Shown one piece after another: positions 32,013 to 39,396 of a stretch of DNA of 64,000 bases. The notes beneath the pieces are model-generated. The model had not been told where the DNA came from, did no database searches, and saw only the letters and a list, made by a program, of their open reading frames with translations. Within the stretch, counting starts at the first letter, position 1; every line of letters starts with the position of its first letter. This DNA is from Candidatus Sericytochromatia bacterium (GTDB lineage: Bacteria > Cyanobacteriota > Sericytochromatia > UBA7694). Location of the stretch: positions 62,001 through 126,000 of the forward strand of contig JADMKE010000004.1 in the NCBI GenBank assembly GCA_018780035.1, read 5' to 3'. The translations under genes were made by a program, and so were the position numbers.

Positions 32013-32555
32013 GTGACCCCTGTTGAACCTTCCCCCGCGCTGCTTTTGGTTGAAGACGATGCGGATTTTCGTGCCACATTGCAGCTTGAATTTGGCGAAA
32101 AAGGGTATGCCGTGAGCGAATCTGCAAACCTAGCTGAGGTGCAAATTCTGCTTGAAAAACAGATCTTTCGCTTTGCTGTGGTGGACTTGCGCCTTCAGGG
32201 CGATTGGGGCCTGGATGTGGTCAGCACGATTCAAACAACCCAGCCAGGCTGTCGCACGGTGGTTTTAACCGGCTATGGCAGTATCTCGACGGCAGTTGAT
32301 GCCATCAAACGCGGGGCTGTAAACTACCTCACCAAACCGGTTTCGCTGGAGCGGCTCGAAAAGGCCCTCTGGGTCGATTTGCCGCCTGGAGAAGAGGATC
32401 CCGACGAGCCGATCGAAAGCCTGGAGCGCCATGAGCGCGAGTACTTGGAATATGTCTTGGCCCGCTGTGGCGGCAATATCTCCAAAGCAGCCCGCTGGCT
32501 CAATCTTCACCGCCAAAGCCTGCAGCGCAAATTGCGCCAGACCGGCCTGAAATAA
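32013..32555 (+). CDS. regA: RegA/PrrA/ActR-type response regulator
   Basis: 180 aa from a GTG at 32013 (GGGAG upstream). Receiver domain: LLVEDDADF (Asp15-Asp16), phosphoacceptor Asp58 (VVDLRL), LTGYGS, and Lys in YLTKPV. An acidic linker (EEDPDEPIE) leads to a Fis-type helix-turn-helix, GGNISKAARWLNLHRQSLQRKL, the near-invariant RegA DNA-binding motif. The usual RegA linker has four prolines; here the linker is acidic with two. It pairs with the divergent regB-like gene and precedes the copper-type locus, a plausible target. Confidence 0.9.
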   Translation: MTPVEPSPALLLVEDDADFRATLQLEFGEKGYAVSESANLAEVQILLEKQIFRFAVVDLRLQGDWGLDVVSTIQTTQPGCRTVVLTGYGSISTAVDAIKRGAVNYLTKPVSLERLEKALWVDLPPGEEDPDEPIESLERHEREYLEYVLARCGGNISKAARWLNLHRQSLQRKLRQTGLK

Positions 32556-32584
32556 GCGGCCTGCAACAAATTGCTGCAGGCCGC
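32556..32584. other. 10-bp-stem hairpin after the regA gene
   Basis: GCGGCCTGCA (32556-32565) pairs perfectly with TGCAGGCCGC (32575-32584), loop nine bases, starting right after the regA stop. There is no T run, so it is not a standard terminator. It overlaps the operator-like element shared with the 34.9-kb promoter. Confidence 0.6.
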
Positions 32585-32628
32585 TCTGCGGCTATCTGCT
32601 TGGGCTGAGTTCCACTTCTCGCTATGCT
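32562..32628 (+). promoter_or_regulatory. mbnP promoter with operator-like element
   Basis: TGCAACAAATTGCTGCA (32562-32578, an imperfect palindrome) and CTGCGGCTATCTGC lie upstream of TTGGGC (-35, 32600-32605), a 17-base spacer and TATGCT (-10, 32623-32628). The same elements at the same spacing occur at 34867-34933. RBS AAAGGAG at 32654-32660. Confidence 0.65.
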
Positions 32629-32668
32629 GGAAATGCTATTTCTGCTTTTAGTTAAAGGAGTGTTTTCC

Positions 32669-33637
32669 ATGCGTCGCTTTGCTTCTGTTTTAACTTTGCC
32701 CTGTTTGCTGGTGGCCTGTGCGGCTCCTGTGAGTACCCCTGCTCCCCAATCCTCTGCCAGCCCTGCTGTTGCAAATGGAGAAAAGATCAACATTCAATTT
32801 AAAGCCGAGGTCAATGGCCAGCCTTTCGCCTGTGGCCAGAGCTATACAGGCCTGGGCAGCAGCAAAACCCAAATCTCCCCGCTGGATTTTCGCCTGTATC
32901 TGAGCCAAGTTCAGCTGATCAATGCCCAGGGCCAAGCTGTGCCTGTGCAATTGGAGCAAGATGGCAAATGGCAACACAAGAATCTGGCCCTGCTGGATTT
33001 TGAAGACAAAACTGGCACCTGCGAAGGCACCCCTGAGACCCATTTTGAAGTGTCTGGAACGGTTCCTGCAGGCACTTATAAGGGGCTGAAATTTGAATTG
33101 GGCGTGCCTTTTGACCTGAACCATGGCGATGTCAACCAAGCGGCTTCTCCGCTCAACTTAACCTCGCTGTTCTGGGTCTGGCGCTCGGGTTATAAATTTG
33201 CCCGTCTCGATCTGCGCAGCACAGGTCAGCCTACGGGATGGTTCTTGCATTTGGGCAGCACAGGCTGTACGGGTATGCCCACGCCTGTCGCCTCGGCTAC
33301 GGCCCATGCCGCAGATATGCATGTTCAGCACGAAACGGCAGCTCCAACAGCGGCCCATGGCGATACCTCGGACCTCTCGACCACTCCGCCCGCCAATTGT
33401 GCCCAGCCGAACCGCGTAACTGTCAATTTGCCTGAATTTGATGCTCAAAAACATACAGTAGTGGCCGATTTGGGCAAATTGCTGGCAGACAGCAATCTCG
33501 ACCAAAACCAGGTCAATAGTGCTGGGGGCTGTATGTCTTCTCCTGATGATGCCGATTGTGCAGGGGTTTTCAAAAATTTTGGCTTGCCCTTTGGGAATCA
33601 GGCAACGTCAAGCCAGACTTTCTTTGCGCAGAAATAA
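32669..33637 (+). CDS. MbnP-like copper-type lipoprotein
   Basis: 322 aa from the ATG at 32669 (AAAGGAG eight bases before). Lipoprotein signal LLVAC, Cys17. The body matches the MbnP family: INIQFKAEVNGQPFACGQSY, ISPLDFRLYLSQVQLI, ALLDFED, GTYKGLKFELGVPFDLNH, LFWVWRSGYKFARLDL, GWFLHLGSTGC. Paired cysteines (55, 118, 200 and later ones) suggest disulphides. In characterised pairs the di-haem MbnH oxidises a tryptophan of MbnP to kynurenine, creating a copper site. A His-rich loop (HAADMHVQHET, near 212-222) is an addition typical of metal proteins. The next gene, one base later, is the MbnH homologue. Confidence 0.85.
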   Translation: MRRFASVLTLPCLLVACAAPVSTPAPQSSASPAVANGEKINIQFKAEVNGQPFACGQSYTGLGSSKTQISPLDFRLYLSQVQLINAQGQAVPVQLEQDGKWQHKNLALLDFEDKTGTCEGTPETHFEVSGTVPAGTYKGLKFELGVPFDLNHGDVNQAASPLNLTSLFWVWRSGYKFARLDLRSTGQPTGWFLHLGSTGCTGMPTPVASATAHAADMHVQHETAAPTAAHGDTSDLSTTPPANCAQPNRVTVNLPEFDAQKHTVVADLGKLLADSNLDQNQVNSAGGCMSSPDDADCAGVFKNFGLPFGNQATSSQTFFAQK

Positions 33638-33638
33638 A

Positions 33639-34799
33639 ATGCTTGGATTTGCCTGGCTGATAGGTGTCTTATTGGTTTTAAGTGCCTGTCAGCCCGTTTC
33701 TGCGGTTTTGACCTCTGCATCAGCAAAGGTGCCAGAGCGGCCAACCACGTCTGATTGGAAATGGCAATTGCCGCCGGGTTATCCCGAACCCACTGTGCCC
33801 GCAGACAACCCCATGACTTCTGCCAAAGTGGCACTGGGACGCCACCTCTTTTATGACCCCCGTTTATCTGCCAATGGCAAAATGGCATGCGCCTCTTGCC
33901 ACGAACAAAAACGGGCTTTCAGCGATGGCAAGGCCACTCCCCAAGGGGTGCATGGCGATACCCTCAGCCGCAATAGCATGGCCCTTAGCAATGTGGCTTA
34001 TGCCGCCGTCTTGACCTGGGCCAACCCCCATTTGACCCGCCTCGAAACCCAGATGTTGGTGCCACTCTTTGGCGAAACGCCTCCAGAATTGGGCTTGGTG
34101 GGACAAGAGACGGCGTTATTGGAAAAATTAAAGGCCGTGCCGCTTTATGTCTCGCTTTTTGCGCAGGCCTATCCTGGGCAGACAGAGCCGTTCCAACTCA
34201 AAAATCTGACGGCGGCCATTGCTTCTTTTGAGCGCAGCCTGATTTCTGCCAACAGTCCTTATGATCGCGCTGTCTATTACAAAGAACCCCTGCCTGCCGA
34301 TGCTCAGCGCGGAGCGGATCTTTTTTTCAGTGAGCGCCTGGAATGTTTTCACTGCCATGGGGGCTTTAATTTTTCGGATGCCACGCGCCACAAACGGACA
34401 ACCTTTGCAGAATTCAGTTTTCACAATACCGGACTGTATAACCTGGGCGGGAGCGGTGCTTACCCCGAACCCAACCGGGGCCTTTATGAACTGAGCTTTG
34501 CGAGGCAGGACATGGGCCGTTTTAAAGCCCCGAGTTTGCGCAATATTGCCGTGACGGGGCCCTATATGCACGATGGCAGCATTGAAACGCTGGCAGGTGT
34601 GATTGAGCATTATGCTGCGGGCGGGCGGACCCTTCGTGGCGGTCCTCACGCGGGGGTGGGAGCCGAAAATCCATATAAAAGTGGATTTGTTAAAGGTTTT
34701 CAGCTCAGCGAGCAGGAAAAAGCAGACCTTTTGGCCTTTTTAAACAGTTTGACAGATACGGCATTTCTGAGTGACCCCGCTTTGAGTAATCCCTTTTGA
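33639..34799 (+). CDS. MbnH-like di-haem cytochrome c peroxidase family protein
   Basis: 386 aa from the ATG at 33639, one base after the mbnP stop. Lipoprotein signal VLSAC (Cys17). Two c-type haem sites: CASCH (84-88) and CFHCH (236-240). Family marks include LGRHLFYDPRLSANG, LSRNSMALSNVAY, LTAAIASFERSL, FKAPSLRNIAVTGPYMHDG and EHYAAGG. It belongs to the MauG/CcpA/MbnH superfamily of periplasmic di-haem enzymes that reach a high-valent state with peroxide. With MbnP beside it, Trp oxidation of MbnP is the likely job. Three TGA codons spaced 14 bases apart close the gene. Confidence 0.9.
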   Translation: MLGFAWLIGVLLVLSACQPVSAVLTSASAKVPERPTTSDWKWQLPPGYPEPTVPADNPMTSAKVALGRHLFYDPRLSANGKMACASCHEQKRAFSDGKATPQGVHGDTLSRNSMALSNVAYAAVLTWANPHLTRLETQMLVPLFGETPPELGLVGQETALLEKLKAVPLYVSLFAQAYPGQTEPFQLKNLTAAIASFERSLISANSPYDRAVYYKEPLPADAQRGADLFFSERLECFHCHGGFNFSDATRHKRTTFAEFSFHNTGLYNLGGSGAYPEPNRGLYELSFARQDMGRFKAPSLRNIAVTGPYMHDGSIETLAGVIEHYAAGGRTLRGGPHAGVGAENPYKSGFVKGFQLSEQEKADLLAFLNSLTDTAFLSDPALSNPF

Positions 34800-34800
34800 A

Positions 34801-34828
34801 TCATTGCTTTTGAGTCATTGCTATTGAG
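34801..34828. repeat. 14-bp tandem repeat just after the mbnH-like stop
   Basis: TCATTGCTTTTGAG (34801-34814) and TCATTGCTATTGAG (34815-34828) differ at one base, and the gene's own end resembles a third unit. The TGA at 34797 recurs at 34811 and 34825, so stops appear in all three frames. Confidence 0.8.
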
Positions 34829-34866
34829 CCCTTGATTAAGTGCCGCTCCGTTTGTTTTCACTTGCC

Positions 34867-34933
34867 TGCAACAAATTGCTGCACCTCTGTCTGCCGCTAT
34901 TTGCTTGGGGGAGAGAAAGCGGCCTGTTAGATT
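34867..34933 (+). promoter_or_regulatory. Promoter of the barrel gene, same layout as mbnP promoter
   Basis: TGCAACAAATTGCTGCA (34867-34883), CTGCCGCTATTTGC, TTGGGG (-35, 34905-34910), a 17-base spacer and TAGATT (-10, 34928-34933, preceded by TGT). The distance from operator to -35 is 38 bases, as at mbnP. Transcription should begin about at the ATG at 34940, implying a leaderless message. Confidence 0.65.
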
Positions 34934-34939
34934 GAATGC

Positions 34940-35932
34940 ATGTTGAAATCTTTTAAACGCTTTTATTCTAACTTCTTTGCTCCTTGTTTGAGTTTGGGTT
35001 TGAGCCTGGGTTTGGGCCTCTCTGTTTGGATGCTGCCTGTTCAACCGGCTCTTGCCTGTCTGAGCTGTGGCTGCGGAGGCACCGGCAGTTCGGCTGATCT
35101 CGGCGCAATTGGCGGGGCAGCCAGTCTCTTTTCGGGATCCAGTAAGTGGCTGATTCAATCGGGTGTCAGTTTTCGCCAATACACAGGCAGCTTTAACGAG
35201 CGCGGGCAGTGGAATCCCATGCCCGAAGAGAGCCTGATGCAAGGCTACCAGGCACTTTTGGGGGTGCTCTATTTCCCCTCGCCCGAAAGCAGCATTGGAC
35301 TGCAATTGCCCCTGCAAGGCAATTTATTGTCTGGCGCGGCCTGGGGGGCTTTTGGCAGTGTGGCGCCTACTGATCGCGCCAATGTCTTTGGGGCTGGGCT
35401 CAGCGATCTGCAGTTTCAGGGCAGTTATAAATTTCTGGAATACGAAAACGCCGCTTTGGCTGCCTGGGGCAATCTGAGTTTGCCAACGGGCCAAGTCAAT
35501 CCGAGTTTGCCCGAATGGACCACCGGAGCTGGTCTGGCAACGGCTTCAGCGGGCTTGCTTGGTCTGTACAAACCCAATTTTGATTGGGAGTTTTTTCTCA
35601 ATCTGGGTTATTCCCGTGCCCTGGGTGAACCGGCTACGACCCTCAGCCCTTTCTTTGTGGGCCAGAGTTTGCTTTACCAGCTGCAGGCCAATTTTCAGTT
35701 TTTGCCCCGCTGGCATTTGGGCTTGGGCCTCAATGGCCAATGGGGGGCCTGGTCAGCGGGCAGCAGCGGCTTTCAGCCTGCTGCCAAACTCAAATTGGTG
35801 CCCAGTTTGCAATACGAATTTGACCGCTATCAAGGGGTGCGTATGGCGGTTGGGATAGATTTACCTCTGGCGGGTTACAACGCCCAGACAGATTATGCGC
35901 TCTATCTGATCTATTACCAATTTATTGAATAA
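34940..35932 (+). CDS. Outer-membrane beta-barrel protein with CxxCGCG motif
   Basis: 330 aa. Signal peptide ending near PVQPALA, followed at once by CLSCGCGGTG, a Cys cluster that could bind copper at the mature N-terminus. The rest alternates polar and hydrophobic residues with many aromatic-Gly turns (SGVSFRQYTG, LPLQGNLL, LPTGQVNPS, FDWEFFLNLGYSRAL, YNAQTDYALYLIYYQFIE), as expected for a barrel of the porin-like metal/phenol transporter type. No Shine-Dalgarno precedes the ATG, and the -10 lies seven bases upstream, so the mRNA may be leaderless. It shares its promoter architecture with mbnP and is 12 bases upstream of the propeller gene. Confidence 0.75.
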   Translation: MLKSFKRFYSNFFAPCLSLGLSLGLGLSVWMLPVQPALACLSCGCGGTGSSADLGAIGGAASLFSGSSKWLIQSGVSFRQYTGSFNERGQWNPMPEESLMQGYQALLGVLYFPSPESSIGLQLPLQGNLLSGAAWGAFGSVAPTDRANVFGAGLSDLQFQGSYKFLEYENAALAAWGNLSLPTGQVNPSLPEWTTGAGLATASAGLLGLYKPNFDWEFFLNLGYSRALGEPATTLSPFFVGQSLLYQLQANFQFLPRWHLGLGLNGQWGAWSAGSSGFQPAAKLKLVPSLQYEFDRYQGVRMAVGIDLPLAGYNAQTDYALYLIYYQFIE

Positions 35933-35944
35933 GGAATCTTTGGC

Positions 35945-37108
35945 ATGAAAAAATTATTGCTTTTCTGTGTTTGTCTGGGCCTGTTGGCGTCTTGCCAAAC
36001 CTCTCCTGCTGCCTTTCCTTCGGTCCAGGCCTCATCTTCTGCTTTGCCTGCGCCTTTTGCCACGATTCAGGTGGGCAAATCTCCCCATGGCATGGCCGCT
36101 GCTCAGGGCTTTGTCTACAATGCCAACAGCGGTGAAAACACCGTCTCGGTGATCGACAGCCGCAGCAATAAAGTGGTCAAAACCCTCACGCTGCCCCAGG
36201 GAAAACCCGGTTATCTCAAGGCCTTTCACAGCGAGACCCATGTGCTTTTGCTCAATCCCGAAGCGGGTTTGTTGCATGTGATCGATTCCAAACAAGATCA
36301 TGCCCTTTTGTACAGCTTGCAAGTGGGCCAAGGGCCCGACAAAGTCGTGGTCAGCGCCGATGATAAAAAAGCCTGGGTTTCGCTCACAGGCGAAGCCGCT
36401 GTGACAGAGTTGGATTTTAGCGCTGGCTTGGCCCAAGCGCCAGTTCTGCGCAAATTAAATGTCGGCAAAGGCAGCAGCGATGGTCATGGGCACCGCGCTC
36501 TGGCCGTGGGCTTGCAGTGGCTGGCCGTGCCCAATCCGGGCGACAACGATCTGAGTCTCTTTCAGTCTGCAGGTACCGAACGCAAAGTCAAAGCGGGCAA
36601 CAGTCCCTCTGTGCTGGCCCTGCTCAATTGGGAGGGAGCCGATCAGGTTTTGGCCATTGGCAACAATGCCTCCAACACAATCAGCTTCCACGATATCGCC
36701 AAAAACAACACCACGACTTTGTCTGAAACCTTTATGGCTCCGACAGAAATGGCGGTCGTGGCTGAGTCGAAGCGCCTCTTTGTCACCCTCAGTGGCAGCA
36801 ACGAAGTCGCGGCTTTTGATGCCGCCCAACAGAAATTACTGGGACGGATCAAAACCGGCCTGCGCCCTGTGCATATCTATTTGGCTCCCGCTCTCATGGC
36901 GACCAAACACGAGGGCCACGATCATGGGGCCGAGCTGTGGGTGGCCAATGATTCGGGTGATTCCGTGACCGTGATCGACAGTGAGACTTTGGCGGTCAAA
37001 CGCACCCTGGCGGTGGGCAAAGGCCATCACAAAATGGCCTTTGCGGGCAATCAGGTCTATGTTAGCAATATTACCGACGGTACGGTCTCGGTGCTCAAAC
37101 GTGAGTAA
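35945..37108 (+). CDS. YVTN-type beta-propeller lipoprotein
   Basis: 387 aa. Lipoprotein signal LGLLASC (Cys17); AAGGA upstream of the ATG. Repeated blades of the surface-layer/YVTN type: GFVYNANSGENTVSVIDSRS with KVVKTLTLP, LFVTLSGSNEVAAFDA, and LWVANDSGDSVTVIDSETLA with VKRTLAVGKGHHKM. A His-rich loop, HEGHDHG (near 320), and other His residues (DGHGH) suggest metal binding. Similar propellers accompany MbnP/MbnH-type genes, and this one is cotranscribed with the barrel. Role: probably a periplasmic metal-handling partner; not proven. Confidence 0.82.
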   Translation: MKKLLLFCVCLGLLASCQTSPAAFPSVQASSSALPAPFATIQVGKSPHGMAAAQGFVYNANSGENTVSVIDSRSNKVVKTLTLPQGKPGYLKAFHSETHVLLLNPEAGLLHVIDSKQDHALLYSLQVGQGPDKVVVSADDKKAWVSLTGEAAVTELDFSAGLAQAPVLRKLNVGKGSSDGHGHRALAVGLQWLAVPNPGDNDLSLFQSAGTERKVKAGNSPSVLALLNWEGADQVLAIGNNASNTISFHDIAKNNTTTLSETFMAPTEMAVVAESKRLFVTLSGSNEVAAFDAAQQKLLGRIKTGLRPVHIYLAPALMATKHEGHDHGAELWVANDSGDSVTVIDSETLAVKRTLAVGKGHHKMAFAGNQVYVSNITDGTVSVLKRE

Positions 37109-37111
37109 GCC

Positions 37112-37957
37112 TTAATCCCGCTCAGGGCGTTTGCGGTAGCCGGGTTGATCCCATTTTGCGTGGCTTTGCAATTTGTCGCGCTCTTGCAAGAGCTGGGCAG
37201 CAATGCTGATGGCAATTTCAGCCGGTTCGTTGCTGCCCAAAGGCAAGCCGACGGGGCAATGTAATTGGGCCAGCAGCTCTTTTGGGATACCTTGTTTTCC
37301 CAGTTCGCGTTTGAGCACACCCGCTTTGGCGGGGCTGCCAATCACCCCCAAAAAGGCAAAGGCCTTGGGATCCTGCGCTTGGTGCTGGAGGGCCGTGGCC
37401 AGAATGGGGGTGTCGTGGGCATGGCCCATGGTCAACGAGAGCAAATAGCTGCCAACAGGCAAGTCGGTCACTTTTTCTGCGGGTTGTTCCGCCACTGCGG
37501 CCCTGAGCCGGGGGTGGCTGGGCAAGGCTTCAATCCACTCTGGGCGGGGGTCCCAGCAGTAAATCTGGCAGGGCAATGTCGTGAGCAGGGGAATCAGGGC
37601 CTGGGCCACGTGCCCTGCGCCAAACACGGCGATCGTCCAGGCTTGGGGGCGGTAGGCCTCTAAAAAGATCCGCACGATCCCACCACAGGTCATGCCAATC
37701 TCTGTTTGCAGGTTCCATTCGAAATAGGCGTGGCTCTGGGAGCTTTTGAGCAATTTTAAGGCCTCTTGAATCACGCGGGCCTCAATTTTTCCCCCACCAA
37801 TCGTGCCGCTGTGCAGACCGGCTTCGGTCACCACCATGCGCGCCCCCACGTTTTGGGGTGCGCTGCCGGTGATGTCTACCAAAAGAGCGACCACCCAAGG
37901 TCGGCCAGCTTGGTGCAAATCGTTGAGCTGCGCAGCAAATGTTGGTGTGTCATACAT
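37112..37957 (-). CDS. XdhC/CoxI family molybdenum-enzyme accessory protein
   Basis: 281 aa, cytoplasmic. N-terminal XdhC motifs: VALLVDITGSAPQNVGARM, SGTIGGGKIEARVI and EIGMTCGGIVRIF, with the Cys used in handling sulfurated Mo cofactor. The C-terminal half is the XdhC Rossmann domain: IAVFGAGHVAQALIPLL, YLLSLTMGHAHDTPIL, FLGVIGSPAK and PVGLPLGSNEPAEIAISIAAQLL. The family loads matured molybdopterin cofactor into xanthine dehydrogenase-type enzymes; none is present in the window. It ends three bases from the convergent propeller gene. Confidence 0.9.
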   Translation of the reverse strand: MYDTPTFAAQLNDLHQAGRPWVVALLVDITGSAPQNVGARMVVTEAGLHSGTIGGGKIEARVIQEALKLLKSSQSHAYFEWNLQTEIGMTCGGIVRIFLEAYRPQAWTIAVFGAGHVAQALIPLLTTLPCQIYCWDPRPEWIEALPSHPRLRAAVAEQPAEKVTDLPVGSYLLSLTMGHAHDTPILATALQHQAQDPKAFAFLGVIGSPAKAGVLKRELGKQGIPKELLAQLHCPVGLPLGSNEPAEIAISIAAQLLQERDKLQSHAKWDQPGYRKRPERD

Positions 37958-38012
37958 ACCCCCGATTTTAACACGCTCCCCACCCTTGGGTCACATAGCT
38001 TGACAGGCTCTG

Positions 38013-38045
38013 TGTTATACTAAATTTTGATATCGCGCAAAAGGG
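38013..38045 (+). promoter_or_regulatory. Extended -10 promoter and RBS of the mini-lipoprotein gene
   Basis: TGTTATACT at 38013-38021 is an extended -10. AAGGG at 38041-38045 lies eight bases before the ATG at 38054. A TTGACA at 38000-38005 is only ten bases from the -10 and so is not a usable -35. Confidence 0.6.
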
Positions 38046-38053
38046 TAATTACC

Positions 38054-38158
38054 ATGAAAAAAATTAGACATATTGCAACCTGGGCTTTCTTAATTGGCAA
38101 TGCGCTGCTTTTAACCGCCTGCCGCGCCAATTTGGGGAATTTCTTCGATCTCTATTAA
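38054..38158 (+). CDS. 34-residue mini-lipoprotein
   Basis: Reads MKKIRHIATWAFLIGNALLL then TACRANLGNFFDLY and stop. It has all parts of a lipoprotein signal: basic start, hydrophobic core and lipobox LTAC with Cys23. The mature product would be a lipidated 12-residue peptide, CRANLGNFFDLY. Promoter and ribosome binding site are present. It ends eight bases before the GTG of the next gene, so translation of that gene may depend on it. Entericidins and colicin lysis proteins are similarly small lipoproteins, but there is no sequence match to them. Too short for most gene finders. Confidence 0.7.
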   Translation: MKKIRHIATWAFLIGNALLLTACRANLGNFFDLY

Positions 38159-38166
38159 CTTAGGCC

Positions 38167-39396
38167 GTGTCTTCTTCACTTCAGCAAGACTATCATCTGT
38201 CCTCGGTTACCTATAAAATTCAGCGCCTGTTCGAATTGCGGTCAGGCCTGTCTTTGTATTCAGAAGTGGGTCAGCTTTTAGATAAGCTACAAGCGCCCCA
38301 ACTCCAGGCTATTTTGCTTTCTCCCGACATACCTGAATTGCGGCAGATGCTCTGCCAATATTTGCTCTCGCGCCATTTTGGCCCTTTTCAAATCAATACC
38401 TTGCCCGCGCCACTTTTTGACTTAACCGCACCTTTTTTGCGGGAGTTTGTGCCTGCCTTGATCGCCGAACTCGAAGATCTGCTGCGCCAGGGCAAATTGT
38501 CTTTTTATTTGCTGGCCCGCAATATTTTGCTGCGCGAGATTCACTTTCTCGAAGAGGTCATGTCGCATTTTCAGATTCGCACCACCCCTCAAGACGCCCG
38601 GCGGCCCTTTCTCTTTGCCCATGCAGGCATCTATTTGGCTCTGCTGCGCACCCCTTCGGGGCCCTATGTGGGGGTCAACCAGCTGCTTTGGCAATTGCTC
38701 AATGATTATGGCTGGATTCAGCGCTGGCAGACCGATTCCCAGCCGTTGCAGCAACCCCTACAACAGCGACTTTCGCCCAAACAGGAAATTGCGGGGTACA
38801 AGCTGACTGAGACGGGCAAATTGCTCTATGCGGCGCTCGAACCTGTAGATATGCTCTCAGAGGCCTTTCAAGAGGCCTTGCATCACCATGTCGGACAGCG
38901 CCTCAAACAAGCGGCCCCCATGCTCAATTCCGAGCTGGAAAAAGACCTGCGAGAATTGACCCAGGTCGTGATGCAATTGGCTGTGCGCAAACACCCGGCC
39001 GTCGAAAAAATCACAGCCCAATTGATCTCGGTGGTCTGCCATTATTTGCCCCCGGGTAGCCCTGCCTTGCGTGTCTTGGTCATCTTTACCCTGGTACAAG
39101 AACAGGTCTTGGGCACCCAAAATCTCAAATACCGCCTCAATGACAGCACCCGAGGCATGGCCGTTGCAATGGCCCGACTGATGGGGGAACATCCGGAGTG
39201 GCGAGCAGATTTGGCCTGGGTGATGGCAGCCCTGCTCGATGGGGTCTTGGAAATCTATGAATCCTTTAATTTGGCAGACAATGCCCTGCGCTCGTTTTTA
39301 GAGGCCTTTGCCCAGGAAAAAGAGCAATTGATGCATTTAAATTGGGGAAACCAGGCAGCGAAAGCCCAGGCGCTTTTGGCGGCTATTCAAACTTAA
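38167..39396 (+). CDS. Hypothetical helical protein downstream of mini-lipoprotein
   Basis: 409 aa from a GTG at 38167. I recognise no family. No signal peptide or membrane segment; rich in Leu, Gln and Ala with long predicted helices throughout (for example PAPLFDLTAPFLREFVPALI and ELTQVVMQLAVRKHPAVEKI), like an all-helical HEAT-type scaffold. The start has only a weak TTAGG, and the mini-lipoprotein stops eight bases before, so coupling is likely. Its 3' end overlaps the convergent gene at 39383 by 14 bases. Confidence 0.7.
   Translation: MSSSLQQDYHLSSVTYKIQRLFELRSGLSLYSEVGQLLDKLQAPQLQAILLSPDIPELRQMLCQYLLSRHFGPFQINTLPAPLFDLTAPFLREFVPALIAELEDLLRQGKLSFYLLARNILLREIHFLEEVMSHFQIRTTPQDARRPFLFAHAGIYLALLRTPSGPYVGVNQLLWQLLNDYGWIQRWQTDSQPLQQPLQQRLSPKQEIAGYKLTETGKLLYAALEPVDMLSEAFQEALHHHVGQRLKQAAPMLNSELEKDLRELTQVVMQLAVRKHPAVEKITAQLISVVCHYLPPGSPALRVLVIFTLVQEQVLGTQNLKYRLNDSTRGMAVAMARLMGEHPEWRADLAWVMAALLDGVLEIYESFNLADNALRSFLEAFAQEKEQLMHLNWGNQAAKAQALLAAIQT

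Noticed and set aside
32500..35317. Similar short peptides (QIAA..AAICCR) on the minus strand at two places
   Set aside because: They are translations of the shared promoter element at 32562 and 34867, not conserved genes.
38000..38021. TTGACA as -35 for the mini-lipoprotein gene
   Set aside because: Only ten bases separate it from TATACT; the extended -10 alone is the better reading.
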